From the NCBI GenBank assembly GCA_002343505.1, contig DDQZ01000034.1:1-34317 (forward strand): a stretch of DNA of 34,317 nucleotides, written 5' to 3'. Made by a program: the position numbers and the translations under genes. Positions 27,701-31,761 of the stretch are shown here, piece by piece. Positions within the stretch are counted from its first letter, which is position 1, and each line of letters opens with the position of its first letter. This DNA is from Verrucomicrobiaceae bacterium UBA2429. GTDB lineage: Bacteria > Verrucomicrobiota > Verrucomicrobiia > Verrucomicrobiales > Verrucomicrobiaceae. The notes under the pieces are model-generated. The model saw only the letters and a program-made list of their open reading frames with translations, searched no databases and was not told the DNA's origin.

Positions 27701-29328
27701 GAGACACGACCGCCCAGCACATTGAGGGCGCCGCGCTGTATCGCGTCATTGTTGGCCAGATCGGTGGCGCGCAGCTCCCACCCGCTGGCCCCCGTGGTCG
27801 AGGTGACATTGATCGTGCCGCGCCCTGAGAAAATACCGTTGTAAAAGCCCGAGTTGCCTGCCGTCGTGTGGATGGTGAGTTCGCCGCCCTGAAGCCGCAC
27901 CGTTTTAATCCCGGCCACGTTCGCCGAGTTCACAGTGCCGAGCGTCTGGGAGCCGCCATTGAGGTCAAAGGTGACATCCCGCCCTGATCCGACGTTGCCG
28001 GCGGACAGCATCAGGTGAGTCGTGGAGGACAGAGAGCCGAAACCGGCGGAGGCGTTCACCCCGACACCCGAATGGATGCCATACGCGCCAAGCCTGATGG
28101 CGCTGTGCGTGTTGTTCACCGCGAAGGCTTCAATGGTGGTCGATCCCGCGTAAGTGCTGACCCCCAAAACTTCCATGGTGTTGTTGCCCACCTTGGTGAG
28201 ATTGCCCGTGCCTGAAATGATGCCGCCATACGAATAGACTTGGTTGGCTGTGTTGTTGTCCAGAATGAGGTTGGTGTTCGCGAGAATCAGTTCGCCCCCC
28301 GCCTGGTTGAGGTAGTTGCCGAGCAGGGCGCCAGTGGAGCCGTTCGGGAACAGCCTCGTGGTGCCGAAACCGCCACCAGTCAGGAATCCCACCACCTCAT
28401 TGCCGCCCGAAGCCAGAGTGAGACTGACCCCGTTCTTGTTCGACATGACAATGTTGCTGCCAAGCCCCTCGCCAACAAAGCGCCCGTTGCCCAGGCCCGC
28501 CGAGCCTCCCACGATCATGCCGCCGGAGTCCACCATCACAGTGCCGTTGAAGGCGGCGTCATTATTGTTGATCCAGGTGAAGATGCCGTTCCCCTCCTTT
28601 AACAATCCAGACGCCACACCGCCGATGATGCTGCCGGTGAAACTGGTCGTCGCATTGTTGCCGCCGAAGGCCATCACCGTGTTTGAAGTACCTCCCGTGA
28701 GCAGGATGGTCGCGGCATTGCTGCCACCGGACAGCGAACCCACGCGTTCGAATGGCGCGGTGTTGAGGACATTGGAGGCAAAGTTCAACGTGGGAGCGCC
28801 GGTGGCGCCGAAGACGAGGGAGCCTGAATTGCTCAGCACATCGTGAATGACTGTCCGCCCGCTGAAATTCACCCCGCCCACCTGCACAATGCCGTCATTG
28901 ATGGTAAAGGCGCCCGTGGTGGTGTTGGTGCCGACCAGGACCACCTTGTCTGTACCGTTTTTCGTGAAGTTGTCCGCCCCGGTCACTGGATCATGGATCA
29001 CGGTAGTGTCATCAAAAGTCAGATTGACATTGGAGTTGTTGCCGGTCACCGACTGGTTGATCAAAATCTGGTCCCCGCTCAGGATTTGCACGATGTAGGA
29101 TCCCGGCAGGATGCCCGTCCCGGTGACTGGCATGCCCGGTTTCAAGTTCGCCGTGGAGTTCTCAGAGTTCAGCCGGATGACCCGCGTGTCGGTGTCAATC
29201 GCACCGGAGACCACCACTGCCGAGGCATTCATCCAGATGGACGCGCGGCTTTGCAGTGACCAGGAGAGGGTGCAGGCAAACATCAACAAAGTCACAGGGA
29301 ACTTCAGTCGGGTGCGCAGGCAATTCAT
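11524..29328 (-). CDS. Giant secreted beta-strand-repeat and Ig-domain protein (about 5,934 aa)
   Basis: A single uninterrupted gene of 17.8 kb. The start at 29328 gives a typical signal peptide (MNCLRTRLKFPVTLLMFACT followed by LSWSLQSRAS); ATG 29370 and TTG 29541 are in frame but lack a better ribosome site. Layout by residue: 1-30 signal; about 40-4,970 autotransporter-associated beta-strand repeats (units like LTKTGQGTLILTKLNTYSGQ, at least 20 recognisable), predicted to fold as a long beta-helix; about 4,970-5,420 five Ig-like domains (YQWYLNG, YQWLLNG, YVWRKGG, YTWKLG, YEWFKNG cores); about 5,420-5,510 a putative-Ig domain (IGLPPGMVMDTLTGTITGRP); and about 5,510-5,934 a beta-rich C-terminal region. 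No autotransporter barrel, PEP-CTERM, LPXTG or membrane anchor is seen. Likely a cell-surface or secreted adhesin or coat protein; the export route across the outer membrane is unknown. It lies upstream of, and codirectional with, the kdsA-lpt operon. Confidence 0.93.
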   Translation of the reverse strand: MNCLRTRLKFPVTLLMFACTLSWSLQSRASIWMNASAVVVSGAIDTDTRVIRLNSENSTANLKPGMPVTGTGILPGSYIVQILSGDQILINQSVTGNNSNVNLTFDDTTVIHDPVTGADNFTKNGTDKVVLVGTNTTTGAFTINDGIVQVGGVNFSGRTVIHDVLSNSGSLVFGATGAPTLNFASNVLNTAPFERVGSLSGGSNAATILLTGGTSNTVMAFGGNNATTSFTGSIIGGVASGLLKEGNGIFTWINNNDAAFNGTVMVDSGGMIVGGSAGLGNGRFVGEGLGSNIVMSNKNGVSLTLASGGNEVVGFLTGGGFGTTRLFPNGSTGALLGNYLNQAGGELILANTNLILDNNTANQVYSYGGIISGTGNLTKVGNNTMEVLGVSTYAGSTTIEAFAVNNTHSAIRLGAYGIHSGVGVNASAGFGSLSSTTHLMLSAGNVGSGRDVTFDLNGGSQTLGTVNSANVAGIKTVRLQGGELTIHTTAGNSGFYNGIFSGRGTINVTSTTGASGWELRATDLANNDAIQRGALNVLGGRVSLNDSRGALGDAVHVSVGAAGTLSVLDNETVGSLSGAGNVEITSGRTLVLASGPAGSVFDHAWSGNISGFGALTLATGGSLMVNSNQSYLGATRVSSGAALYLDYESGATNLIPGTLNLNGGSLYLSGGAAPEVISSGTTISAGASLIATQTGEADALLNLGNLIRNSTAGGVLNIRGGSATTTSTGQVGLGGILGGYATHRSVVAGTPAFSWAVPGAGGAAISGLADGSYSSSFGAGLNTDVTSLFTDVKVSGATGSLRFNTFGAQTLTIGGASDAQQTIVESGGIMVTPAVGAFDITITDQNRGNEELFGGGAFGVERELIVHQHNTRGTLTINATIGDNGGPSRLTKTGQGTLILTKLNTYSGQTAIYGGVLQLNTGGILGGASQPLINHGYLVINRSSITLPQIIEGTGILRQAGAGITTLNSDNTYTGPTQVLAGTLAISNAGNALGSTAGLTSVSSGATLSFSNVVVPETIVLKGGSTLRTSPSAGSSTLNGSLILGGNSTITLGGSSSPLRLNGRVFAMQGSQLTVNGTGRLLLGNAANHFNGISLGAGTQLLLGAEPLLDNNPLTIAPAVAGAAGRAPIVNNGTVITNTNNGHMVLGNAISGSGNFIQVRNTLYLTADNTYTGTTLAGGNFGFIGGGGLVGVANVNAEMRVGTDTYTGSVGTGAVTLQSSSGGNTNMRYHLARNVILANTFNINPFNDGSNARNSTLLRQGTGTTIFSGIINAGSHTAGTQAQRAVLQTEGGGRMIIRGELNNGPNNRINIINNGFFAFEGTNNYELWGVISGNNALVFNTTGTVTVQPARDQTNALVQSMTSNSTLYLSRGTLVINSDFDDSINNDMDMYVQRGATLQMNFNETIGALLGQKGSLTVLGNGVTLRVDDNITRGNFGSITGGGAMHFDAVGGGAWHGMFGMSDYAGDVTIGSGTQITTLRVNSVADRFLPSALGAGEAVNFGLAGSSLETRLEYTGTGHSTDRDINLTGAAGTIRIAGNGRGGLVLNGNITIMADGNKTLMLHGQNTQNVINGTLQRNGRTLSLTVNPNTGDNDLYGTGKWTLTNDASDFNGNVIVNVGALELAGDLGNGSGAFSVLGNLSVARTIDLATTNFNGRRFAFTGGGDNLGAAGAPGSNGTIIFNDPNAGTATLGNNITFTSSYSSTAGPGNPEIMNNGAKVIVINGNLTSGATGNRSWILDGSNTGTNTIAGSISNGTGNTVSVIKEGTGTWRLAGANTFTGAVTITRGTLEITGGSTIGDAAVVNLNNAGSDGSSAGGAALRVLSSETIGGLAGGVGTSVQISSGQVLTVALANQTFNGVISGDGGLTRTNGDATARVQTLSNLNTYTGPTTVTSLAGTPVANRIDVLFLADGGQASGIGASSNAASNLVLNTLGITANSNGGLRWIGTTNQTTDRLLTLGAGVGAGGIWADGQSFGDFAPSIKFTNSGAIAFLAPNTTQTLTLRGSRIAENEFSPQITNNGSGATTLNKIEASTWIINGPNTYTGGTTIGAGTLGVTHNNALGTGTVTITGGAGSGLQLRGGVTIPNNIITSTSNGSLAGLGGSNSIQGTVAISGTNWRVAATEGASLNLANALTGAVTRVVKFDRGSVIMSGNNTYTGITGVAGGELILNYDTGNGGTNSSKLANASALELGYSGSSTTVAFSTGLGISPNIGAQTHTVAHGGGTVILRGGSHTEVVSATTLNNGANRIIRESGTSILQLGAITRTANNSLNAYGTLDLGSAGIATTSTTNTANILAIGTTAAITVDGMNWATGGGSMNAFAAYSTNTFANGQHTNLTNAVTSLTATTTTTNTVRFDTNASGTVSLNLGASSALAMVAGGILVTSKMIDNVVISGGTLRRSATTANLDLVFHHHGTGLLTVNSVIANNSGVLALTKTGPGTMILGGANTNTGRVNLQQGVLQVGDGTAATANARLGNLTAVGTAGNPLSLSDEAILRFNVANPGMVYTLGALGGGGLIHLAPTNTSTVMLVSSNTNWIGDLQVDGGVLRVSTDANALGNLRGLATIGGGGVLEFFGVSQTYTKRLILEEGALIRAVPNGTTNTGSTLSGVLTLNNTSASGANFQVTANSTLTLSNMIRSSNGFTKTGNGILTLSGNQFQDILPGAPVGITTPNVNAALLGQVVVSEGQLWVGNIRALGGTGPGNETRVLNGATLDLRGQALNFVDSPDAFREVIHVSGTGVNGTGALRSSTGLGVFSHLVMDADALISGGGFLNASRLVLGSYDTNTNTGSVLEGNFTRNRPTIDGNDRVLTVRSSAPTNDANGAGVTLRDPNFTSPLQELVINEGILRIEKEFGPVSDFAGVTAANITNGITIAYSGPSLADKTNASLGVGPILSSRLNLWNNWDVHHTVNIMMDGATAALNGGHNYIDTGAGTIPNSRTYLDGTITLTGPASRNVFHVDASSNNNTIVEQSNMTGAIQAKLIVGGQIVGAGGLTKTGFRELRLTNNNTFTGDVNVLRFGTTAVRWQDNTVSVNGVDYQTFGDAEGWGEWGLTLAGANARLSGTGNVNLQRRGMITLDNSNVLDATSGVAGGNHNDRINNAASINFENGWLRIMGGSSDNTEALATAGGARLNVLSGSNFLDLMPTVDGTSMTLTIGEIARAPGSVLTFRNLDSTSTFGTLSGADTVRVQLLNIGSLAQVGAGTGMTSKKIIPGLLGGIIPHTLGEDIRELGFNNANASDYLTQARNQQFLAGSHFMTFDGGILRPLTDSEYFTPAADGLIDSLNGSAGQNINLTETFTRVRENVTINSLRFGPAADNNREGRNINDGTTLTNYTSAHNIQLYVDGTLKIDSGMISSAYFTTGNSSSLATFIIGGTLNFGNREAVINNQNAMVRFTDGIVVTGNLEVRSAIAGNAGLLKTGLAQVVLDGANTYRGLTSISNGTLFLRNGKSALGMGGPGNGVVIEGLGGLNSGNGIQVGSPSAFEDILVKPVAGDIQVMRTENDATRWYSNVTIDNVDMAGMVVHLPRIAAANSATSMINGNIFGGNTTISHNIDATLSRIVQMDAGNNIMLFRGQIGDKADINGNPIPISDPISTLPSLAGTRTNQNEVLRVTLAGSVESNFTFERQYNAAGRIQLSNGNLLVTYDPAAAGNDGGGFWTNTALSRIPNGDSTSSAFAVNGGTTSHGFTLVGGVVALTVPGQNFNMTSWSTSGTTAKWVGGFNDSGTVTYGTPGNTGILTTTGVATRLYSMSGGTVTFDMSLAGNVGTAPNNMGVIKVGRGNVVLRNTNQTAAATSNPQLSGGTLTLDYSGNNVALVGQQNAILAGGTLLAQSNLSTFSVANLAVTNAANSVLQLQLGATEVIAEGRGGQHMQISLGNMQGAGTLTRALGATMNLVEWAKGTGTGGIALNFNSANTLLSLDASIPWATYSTTPRTAVDFATVSLTDPVAITANRTSGNVNLSNISPAGALQVGMVITGTGYVAGTIVIAVPTPTTAVLSIAPNATATAAAATARFNDVQQFNRPGGHFVNAVGSWTAGMDVSENGAGFTGALGGNETIKTLRFDTAANSQVTLNPGVALSFSGGGTLPGAILVSSNTGAANKTITGGTLSTSGSTELIFHQYGQGVLDVQSTITGTINTVINGPLTTDPGQVGTTGAVRFSANNTYDGRTIITGGVLEIGSVSALGVNPTDVSNDRLTLNGGTLRWTGTTASLQNRGIRLEGNGGVIDVANPDGNLVVGRALLGAQATLTSQEALRGDLIKTGVGALTFLGNQSLSGLMDIQQGTVITMVDTGDDGATAARTATVFGTNRSFADGTILRNGANVQVIMGNANNGQEWNIDEYFTFEGGNTFTYGGLLDVNANLALSGVLDDQFNIGNRRPLNLNGWLKVDGTTTFTVTNNGVLRLGNSAGYITGSGDIVKDGPGQLHFRTNTPDWKGGLVIREGSVYAANQADVLGSGHLTGKTIILGDADRQFTAELLVQNPDSVSGSWMFDIYHDIEVVYNPAQTKRLGIDNISNGNLVTFHGDVTMNDNLILLVRDVAIAAGGEQAYVNYNGSFKDGAVTSGNLLIQSNDSDATANNLTSGRTYGYAILGGDNSAWTGDVTISSNLVNNQDNTSILRLAHSKALTEANEVVMNFNSILQAGGQSVTIGSLNAQGGNGAFHGDAGTMSGNVNSSSEIIENAASTAGTLRIFQSTPAGYESSWDAFFRDGTLNSEFLAPGANILRPSAALSIVKAGDGWATLSLHNDYSGSTVVEGGILQVGRNGIGSTGRTGALGTTVMSGGVIAGSGVVQGGMTLLAGATLSPGDLAGRELGTLSVDGNAIFSTGSQTLMQIRLPSYNNPGAMSATDPLYSTWRNGVTTDSFSNALADLVTPVQHDMLHATGTINWGVGTQVTLINDGYTPKAGDIFRLFSGSGYAGAINVGPSLRTGGETGTDLTLFELGGNFLWDVSLFNSQGILMVVEADGAPMIIQAPLITAGPSRNPAAGVFDPGDPVELSVSATGAGTLQYQWYLNGAVVPGANQPVYQFQVNFNTKGVYSVSVTNDGGTTVAPTTVLIEVDAVPFIAVHPSPVTVNPGQNASFTVLASGQAPFEYQWLLNGVEIENATSQTLLLESVAEFDEGVYSVVVKNAAGEVTSNGAALTVNDPITQAIASRSPFPRAYVGETITFSVSHDGTPRDTGSPFSYVWRKGGTPISGGTGETLVLPNANAMLEGDYDVVVSNDVNSFTSTPVTLTLLAPAPVVEVQPTVTQTLLSGEPLMLAVQAGGRPPLTYTWKLGATTVASGPSNTLLIPQTAVSQGGIYVCEVSNSTTTKATSDPAEVVVVDSSTRLTPVAIGGAAVLTAVVGAGPATALEYEWFKNGEVMLEEDFPAVTGIRERVLTIPEVTLDDDAFYSCQVKGPAENSVLGCTHDVRVFTGAPELPLFTFPDATIHAEYFFEVPFNRADRTKTPSSVIAIGLPPGMVMDTLTGTITGRPNKFKKGGYAVKIVVSNSFGSVEQTAILNVNDLSGTLAGVWTGVMERNAVLNTGLGGRLDFTVTTLAAYSGKLTLGGVTYSFKGILDVGPVTSKITATIPLKGKPVPPPLVLTLTLQGNEVLEGMVTNGTDECELLSGWRGIWGKKAPLVPATEYAGYHTFGAALPAGSPLLGSTDVPQGSGYGSFTIAVDGKLKIAGRMPDGEAISLSTFLGPDGGIGIFQVMYKAIKPGGSLLGSLELTTGGNADPADNTLMSDDLTWVRPASAKATDRTYRNGFGIATSPVAEPVPLAAVGGFYKVPDAKANMVVLDMPMAPDTNTMNAEILFSDAGDLENPAFTRWDPNQQASVGKNSKVTTRKKQPLAVPPVNPAGTTVAAAAKTGILTGGFTLEDRTPVGYVPVSTVKRAVKYQGIIINDGGKWVGVGYFLLPQLPQVGPPFTTTKNSPILSGLMLFEEL
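13070..14420 (-). other. Five tandem Ig-like domains of the giant protein
   Basis: Five units of about 85-95 residues. Each has a central Y.W core (LQYQWYLNG, FEYQWLLNG, FSYVWRKGG, LTYTWKLG, LEYEWFKNG) and the closing G.Y.V.V.N or Y.C.V pattern (GVYSVSVTN, GVYSVVVKN, GDYDVVVSN, GIYVCEVSN, AFYSCQVKG). They form the stalk between the repeat region and the C-terminal region. Only units 4 and 5 contain cysteine. Confidence 0.85.
16786..17145 (-). repeat. Composite module, copy C
   Basis: Begins TLRFDTAANSQVTLNPG, passes through GAILVSS, ITGGTL and ELIFHQYGQGVLDVQSTITG, and ends VRFSANNTYDGRTIITGGVLEI. The LTKTG part of the closing strand repeat is diverged in this copy. Confidence 0.6.
17275..17480 (-). 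repeat. GMxITGTG module, internal copy
   Basis: NRTSGNVNLSNIS then LQVGMVITGTGYVAGTIVIA and a strand ending AAATARFND. It shares GM.[VI]TGTG...G[ST].[IV] and the flanking strand pattern with the N-terminal copy. Confidence 0.5.
21938..22269 (-). repeat. Composite module, copy B
   Basis: Begins TVRFDTNASGTVSLNLG, passes through VAGGILVT, ISGGTL and DLVFHHHGTGLLTVNSVIAN, and ends LTKTGPGTMILGGANTNTGR ... GVLQV. It follows the same block order as copies A and C. Confidence 0.65.
26572..26931 (-). repeat. Composite module, copy A
   Basis: About 120 residues that begin SLRFNTFGAQTLTIGG, pass through VESGGIMVT and ELIVHQHNTRGTLTINATIG, and end in the strand repeat LTKTGQGTLILTKLNTYSGQ ... GGVLQL. 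The same order of blocks recurs in copies B and C. Confidence 0.65.
29013..29200 (-). repeat. GMxVTGTG module, N-terminal copy
   Basis: Directly after the signal peptide: DTRVIRLNSENSTANLKPGM, PVTGTGILPGSYIVQI and a closing strand ending NVNLTF. A related module occurs about 11.7 kb further along the gene (17275-17480). Confidence 0.5.
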
Positions 29329-29790
29329 GAAAATCACGGAAGGATTCCTTTCGGGTTGGGCAGATTTCATGGTTTTGAACTTGGCGGGTTGTATTGGTCC
29401 TGGCGTGGAAGGTAAAGTTTTTTGCTGGCAGAAATCATTTCGGGCCGAGACTGATTTCTCTAAATTATTGATTATGAATGATTTTCCTGACGAAAACTTC
29501 TTCAGCCGGGTCGGTTTGCAAAGTCTTCGACACAGAGTCAAGGGGATTGCTCAACTTCAAAATGAGGGTATTTCTGCGAATTTTCGATTTTTTTCTGACA
29601 AGACGATGTAATCACAAAGTCATGTCTTTCTCCAAGCCCTAATTTCATGAATCCGGGTTTTTCGCGCTGGGTGCGCAGGAATTGCCGGCACTCTGGCCGC
29701 AATTGTCAAAGTGTGAGAATAAGTCGCAGTAGCTCTTGACGACGGGACGCAATTTGCCAACTTCCTCCGCGTCCAAGCCTCACCCCAACC
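29329..29790. promoter_or_regulatory. Divergent intergenic control region, AT-rich
   Basis: 462 bases lie between the leftward giant gene and the rightward tonB operon. The part from about 29400 to 29620 is clearly more AT-rich than the rest of the window. A -10-like CATAAT on the minus strand (29476-29471) would give the giant gene a leader of about 137 bases, but I see no good -35. On the plus side TTGACG at about 29738 has no convincing -10. No intact small gene, RNA gene or strong hairpin was found. The assignment as the promoter region for both operons rests on gene orientation. Confidence 0.5.
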
Positions 29791-30618
29791 ATGATCGTCA
29801 TGCCATTCTCCGTGCCGCCACCTCTGAGTGTGCGCCTCGAAAGCGGATTGGGCGAATGCCGCCAGCGCCACGGGAACTGGCTTCAGCAGGAGGAAAATCT
29901 CCGCCCGCTCGCCTGGTTGGTGGCTTTTGCTGGCTGCTTCTTGCTGACCGGCCTGGCTGGAATTCTTCGGGAGGATGACTGGCGGATGGATTTCACCCCA
30001 GGCAGCGCCTCCGCGCCTGCCGGGCTGGACGCCGGCATCGTGGAAACCACCTTGGCCGAACTCCAGTCAACGGTCGCGGCTGAGACACTGGAACCCGACA
30101 GCACCGAAGTTCAGTTCGAATCGCCTCCGGTTGTCGAAATGCCGCTCGAACTGCAGGACCTGCCCGAATTGATCCCAGCCCTGGTCACTGAAGATGTCTT
30201 CACTGTCCCCGCAGCGCCGAAGATCGAATCCGTCCTGACACCTGTGGAGCCGCCAAAACCCCGCCCCGTGGTCAACCGCGCGCCATCACCCGCCACGCGC
30301 CCGCCGTCACAAACATCCGCGCGGCCCGCTTCTCCAGGCGGCGGCATGGGCGGCACAGGCATCTCCGGCAGTGGCGGCAGCGGCCGCTTTCCCACACCTC
30401 CCTACCCTTCCTTCGCGCGCTCGCGCGGCATTCAGGGATCCGTCATGCTCACGATCATCGTCAATGCCACGGGAGCTGTGGAAAACGCCATTGTGGCGGG
30501 CAGCACCGGATATTCGGAACTCGACAGCTATGCCGCCTCCTGGGTGCGCCGGAACTGGCGCTTCCCGCCCGGAGCGGCCCGCAGTTTCAAACTGCCTGTC
30601 GTTTTCAAACTTCGCTAA
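29791..30618 (+). CDS. tonB: TonB family energy-transducing protein
   Basis: Links the inner-membrane proton motive force (through ExbB-ExbD) to TonB-dependent outer-membrane transporters. The 275 residues have one membrane helix (about 38-59, RPLAWLVAFAGCFLLTGLAG). An acidic periplasmic stretch (60-140, many Glu/Leu/Pro) is followed by a Pro/Arg-rich linker (145-180) and a Gly-rich hinge. The C-terminal TonB domain starts at about 196: PPYPSFARSRGIQGSVMLTI, IVNATGAVENAIV, SWVRRNWRFPPG. The cytoplasmic N-terminus (about 37 residues) is longer than usual. ATG 29800 (Met4) is an alternative, and neither start has a Shine-Dalgarno. It is followed after 2 bases by exbB and then exbD, a classic operon order. 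Confidence 0.88.
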   Translation: MIVMPFSVPPPLSVRLESGLGECRQRHGNWLQQEENLRPLAWLVAFAGCFLLTGLAGILREDDWRMDFTPGSASAPAGLDAGIVETTLAELQSTVAAETLEPDSTEVQFESPPVVEMPLELQDLPELIPALVTEDVFTVPAAPKIESVLTPVEPPKPRPVVNRAPSPATRPPSQTSARPASPGGGMGGTGISGSGGSGRFPTPPYPSFARSRGIQGSVMLTIIVNATGAVENAIVAGSTGYSELDSYAASWVRRNWRFPPGAARSFKLPVVFKLR

Positions 30619-30620
30619 GC

Positions 30621-31307
30621 GTGATTTTTGTTTTATATCCGCCTGTGATACCCCTGCCCTGCCCCGTGCTCGCCAACGCCGTCATTGAGTTCATCGTCAA
30701 AGGCGGCCCCATCATGTATCCCATCGTGGCGGTCGCCCTCTTCGCCGTCTGCGTGCTTGTCGAGCGCCTGCTTTGGTGGCTGAGGCTCGCCACACGCCGC
30801 AGCCCCCGCCAGTTGGAGGAAGTTTATGCCGCGCTGGAAGCCGGGGATCCCGACCAGGCCATCGCGCGCTCGGAGAAAACCACCGACCCCGTCGTGCGCA
30901 TGATCCACCACGGTCTCAAGCACCCGCACAGTTCCATGCAGGGCGCGCTCGAGGTCGCCGCCGGGCACGAACTGCAAAACGCCGGACGTTTTCTCGGCGC
31001 CATGGACACCATCGTCACTCTCGGTCCCCTTCTCGGTCTTCTCGGCACCGTCACCGGCATCATGGGCTCCTTTTCCTCCATCGGCGGAGACGAGCTCGCC
31101 GTCGAAAAAGTCACCGGCGGCATCGGCGAGGCCCTGATCGCCACTGCGGCCGGTCTCGGCATCGCCATCGCCACCCTCATACCGATGAACTGGTTTCACA
31201 GCCGCCTCGCCCGCCTCCAATTCGATCTCGAAGCCGCCGCCAACAACGTGCTGATCCTCGCCGCCCGGCATGGTTTTGACCAGAGCGCCGCCAGGACGGC
31301 GAAATGA
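30621..31307 (+). CDS. exbB: ExbB/TolQ/MotA family proton channel protein
   Basis: The multi-helix scaffold of the ExbB-ExbD proton channel that powers TonB. 228 residues: TM1 about 32-52 (PIMYPIVAVALFAVCVLVER), a cytoplasmic domain, then TM2 (TIVTLGPLLGLLGTVTGIMG) and TM3 (GGIGEALIATAAGLGIAIAT followed by LIPMNWF). GLLGTVTGIM and GGIGEALIATAAGL are the family signature. The start is GTG; in-frame GTGs at 30645 and 30666 are equally possible because none has a ribosome binding site. The gene begins 2 bases after the tonB stop, suggesting translational coupling. Confidence 0.92.
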   Translation: MIFVLYPPVIPLPCPVLANAVIEFIVKGGPIMYPIVAVALFAVCVLVERLLWWLRLATRRSPRQLEEVYAALEAGDPDQAIARSEKTTDPVVRMIHHGLKHPHSSMQGALEVAAGHELQNAGRFLGAMDTIVTLGPLLGLLGTVTGIMGSFSSIGGDELAVEKVTGGIGEALIATAAGLGIAIATLIPMNWFHSRLARLQFDLEAAANNVLILAARHGFDQSAARTAK

Positions 31308-31323
31308 GAACAGCGAAATACCT

Positions 31324-31752
31324 GTGAAGCTGCATTCCCCCATCCCGCAAAAAAAGGCCCGCCTGGAGATCATCCCTCTCATTGATGTGATGTTCTTCCT
31401 GCTGGCCTCCTTCATGATGGTCAGCCTCACCATGACAAGGCAGCAGACCATCAAGGTCAACCTCCCCGTCGCCGCCGCCAGCGAGCCTGATTTCAAGCCC
31501 GACATGATCAACCTGGCGGTCAACGCCGCGGGCGACCTTTATCTCGACACCACTCCCGTCACCCTGCCCGACCTGGAGCAAAGACTCGCCGAGCGCAGGG
31601 CGCGCTCTCCCGACACCCCCGTTTACATCAGCGGCGACGCCGACACCCGCCATGCCGACATGGTCAAGGCGCTCGACATCGCGCGCCGCGCCGGATTCAG
31701 CAAAGTCGCCTTCAACGTCCGCGCCACCGGACCGGCGCCGCAGCAAAAGTAA
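31324..31752 (+). CDS. exbD: ExbD/TolR family biopolymer transport protein
   Basis: Partner of ExbB; one membrane helix and a periplasmic domain. The GTG at 31324 gives 142 residues, matching the usual ExbD length. A longer frame from 31270 would overlap exbB and adds an unlikely N-terminus. The helix starts LEIIPLIDVMFFLLASFMMV with the essential proton-carrying Asp at residue 21. The periplasmic part has DLYLDTTPVTLPDLEQRLAE, VYISGDADTRHADMVKALD and a final strand FNVRA, as in the family. It starts 16 bases after exbB. Confidence 0.92.
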   Translation: MKLHSPIPQKKARLEIIPLIDVMFFLLASFMMVSLTMTRQQTIKVNLPVAAASEPDFKPDMINLAVNAAGDLYLDTTPVTLPDLEQRLAERRARSPDTPVYISGDADTRHADMVKALDIARRAGFSKVAFNVRATGPAPQQK

Positions 31753-31761
31753 GGCAGCCCC

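Larger units (their letters stand above)
14420..29000 (-). repeat. Autotransporter-associated beta-strand repeat array (protein-level repeats)
   Basis: Degenerate repeats occur throughout, of the form LTKxGxGxLxLxGxNTYxGxTxVxxGxLxL. Clear examples are LTKTGQGTLILTKLNTYSGQ, VIKEGTGTWRLAGANTFTGA, LTKTGPGTMILGGANTNTGR, LLKTGLAQVVLDGANTYRGL and IVKDGPGQLHFRTNTPDWKG. The array ends with the usual cap GSGVVQGGMTLLAGATLSPG. At DNA level I see no long exact repeats, so the copies are old. Asn, Thr, Gly and Ser dominate. Confidence 0.85.

Noticed and set aside
29738..29770. TTGACG as a promoter for tonB
   Set aside because: No -10-like sequence lies at 16-18 bases, so the evidence is too weak for a separate promoter call.
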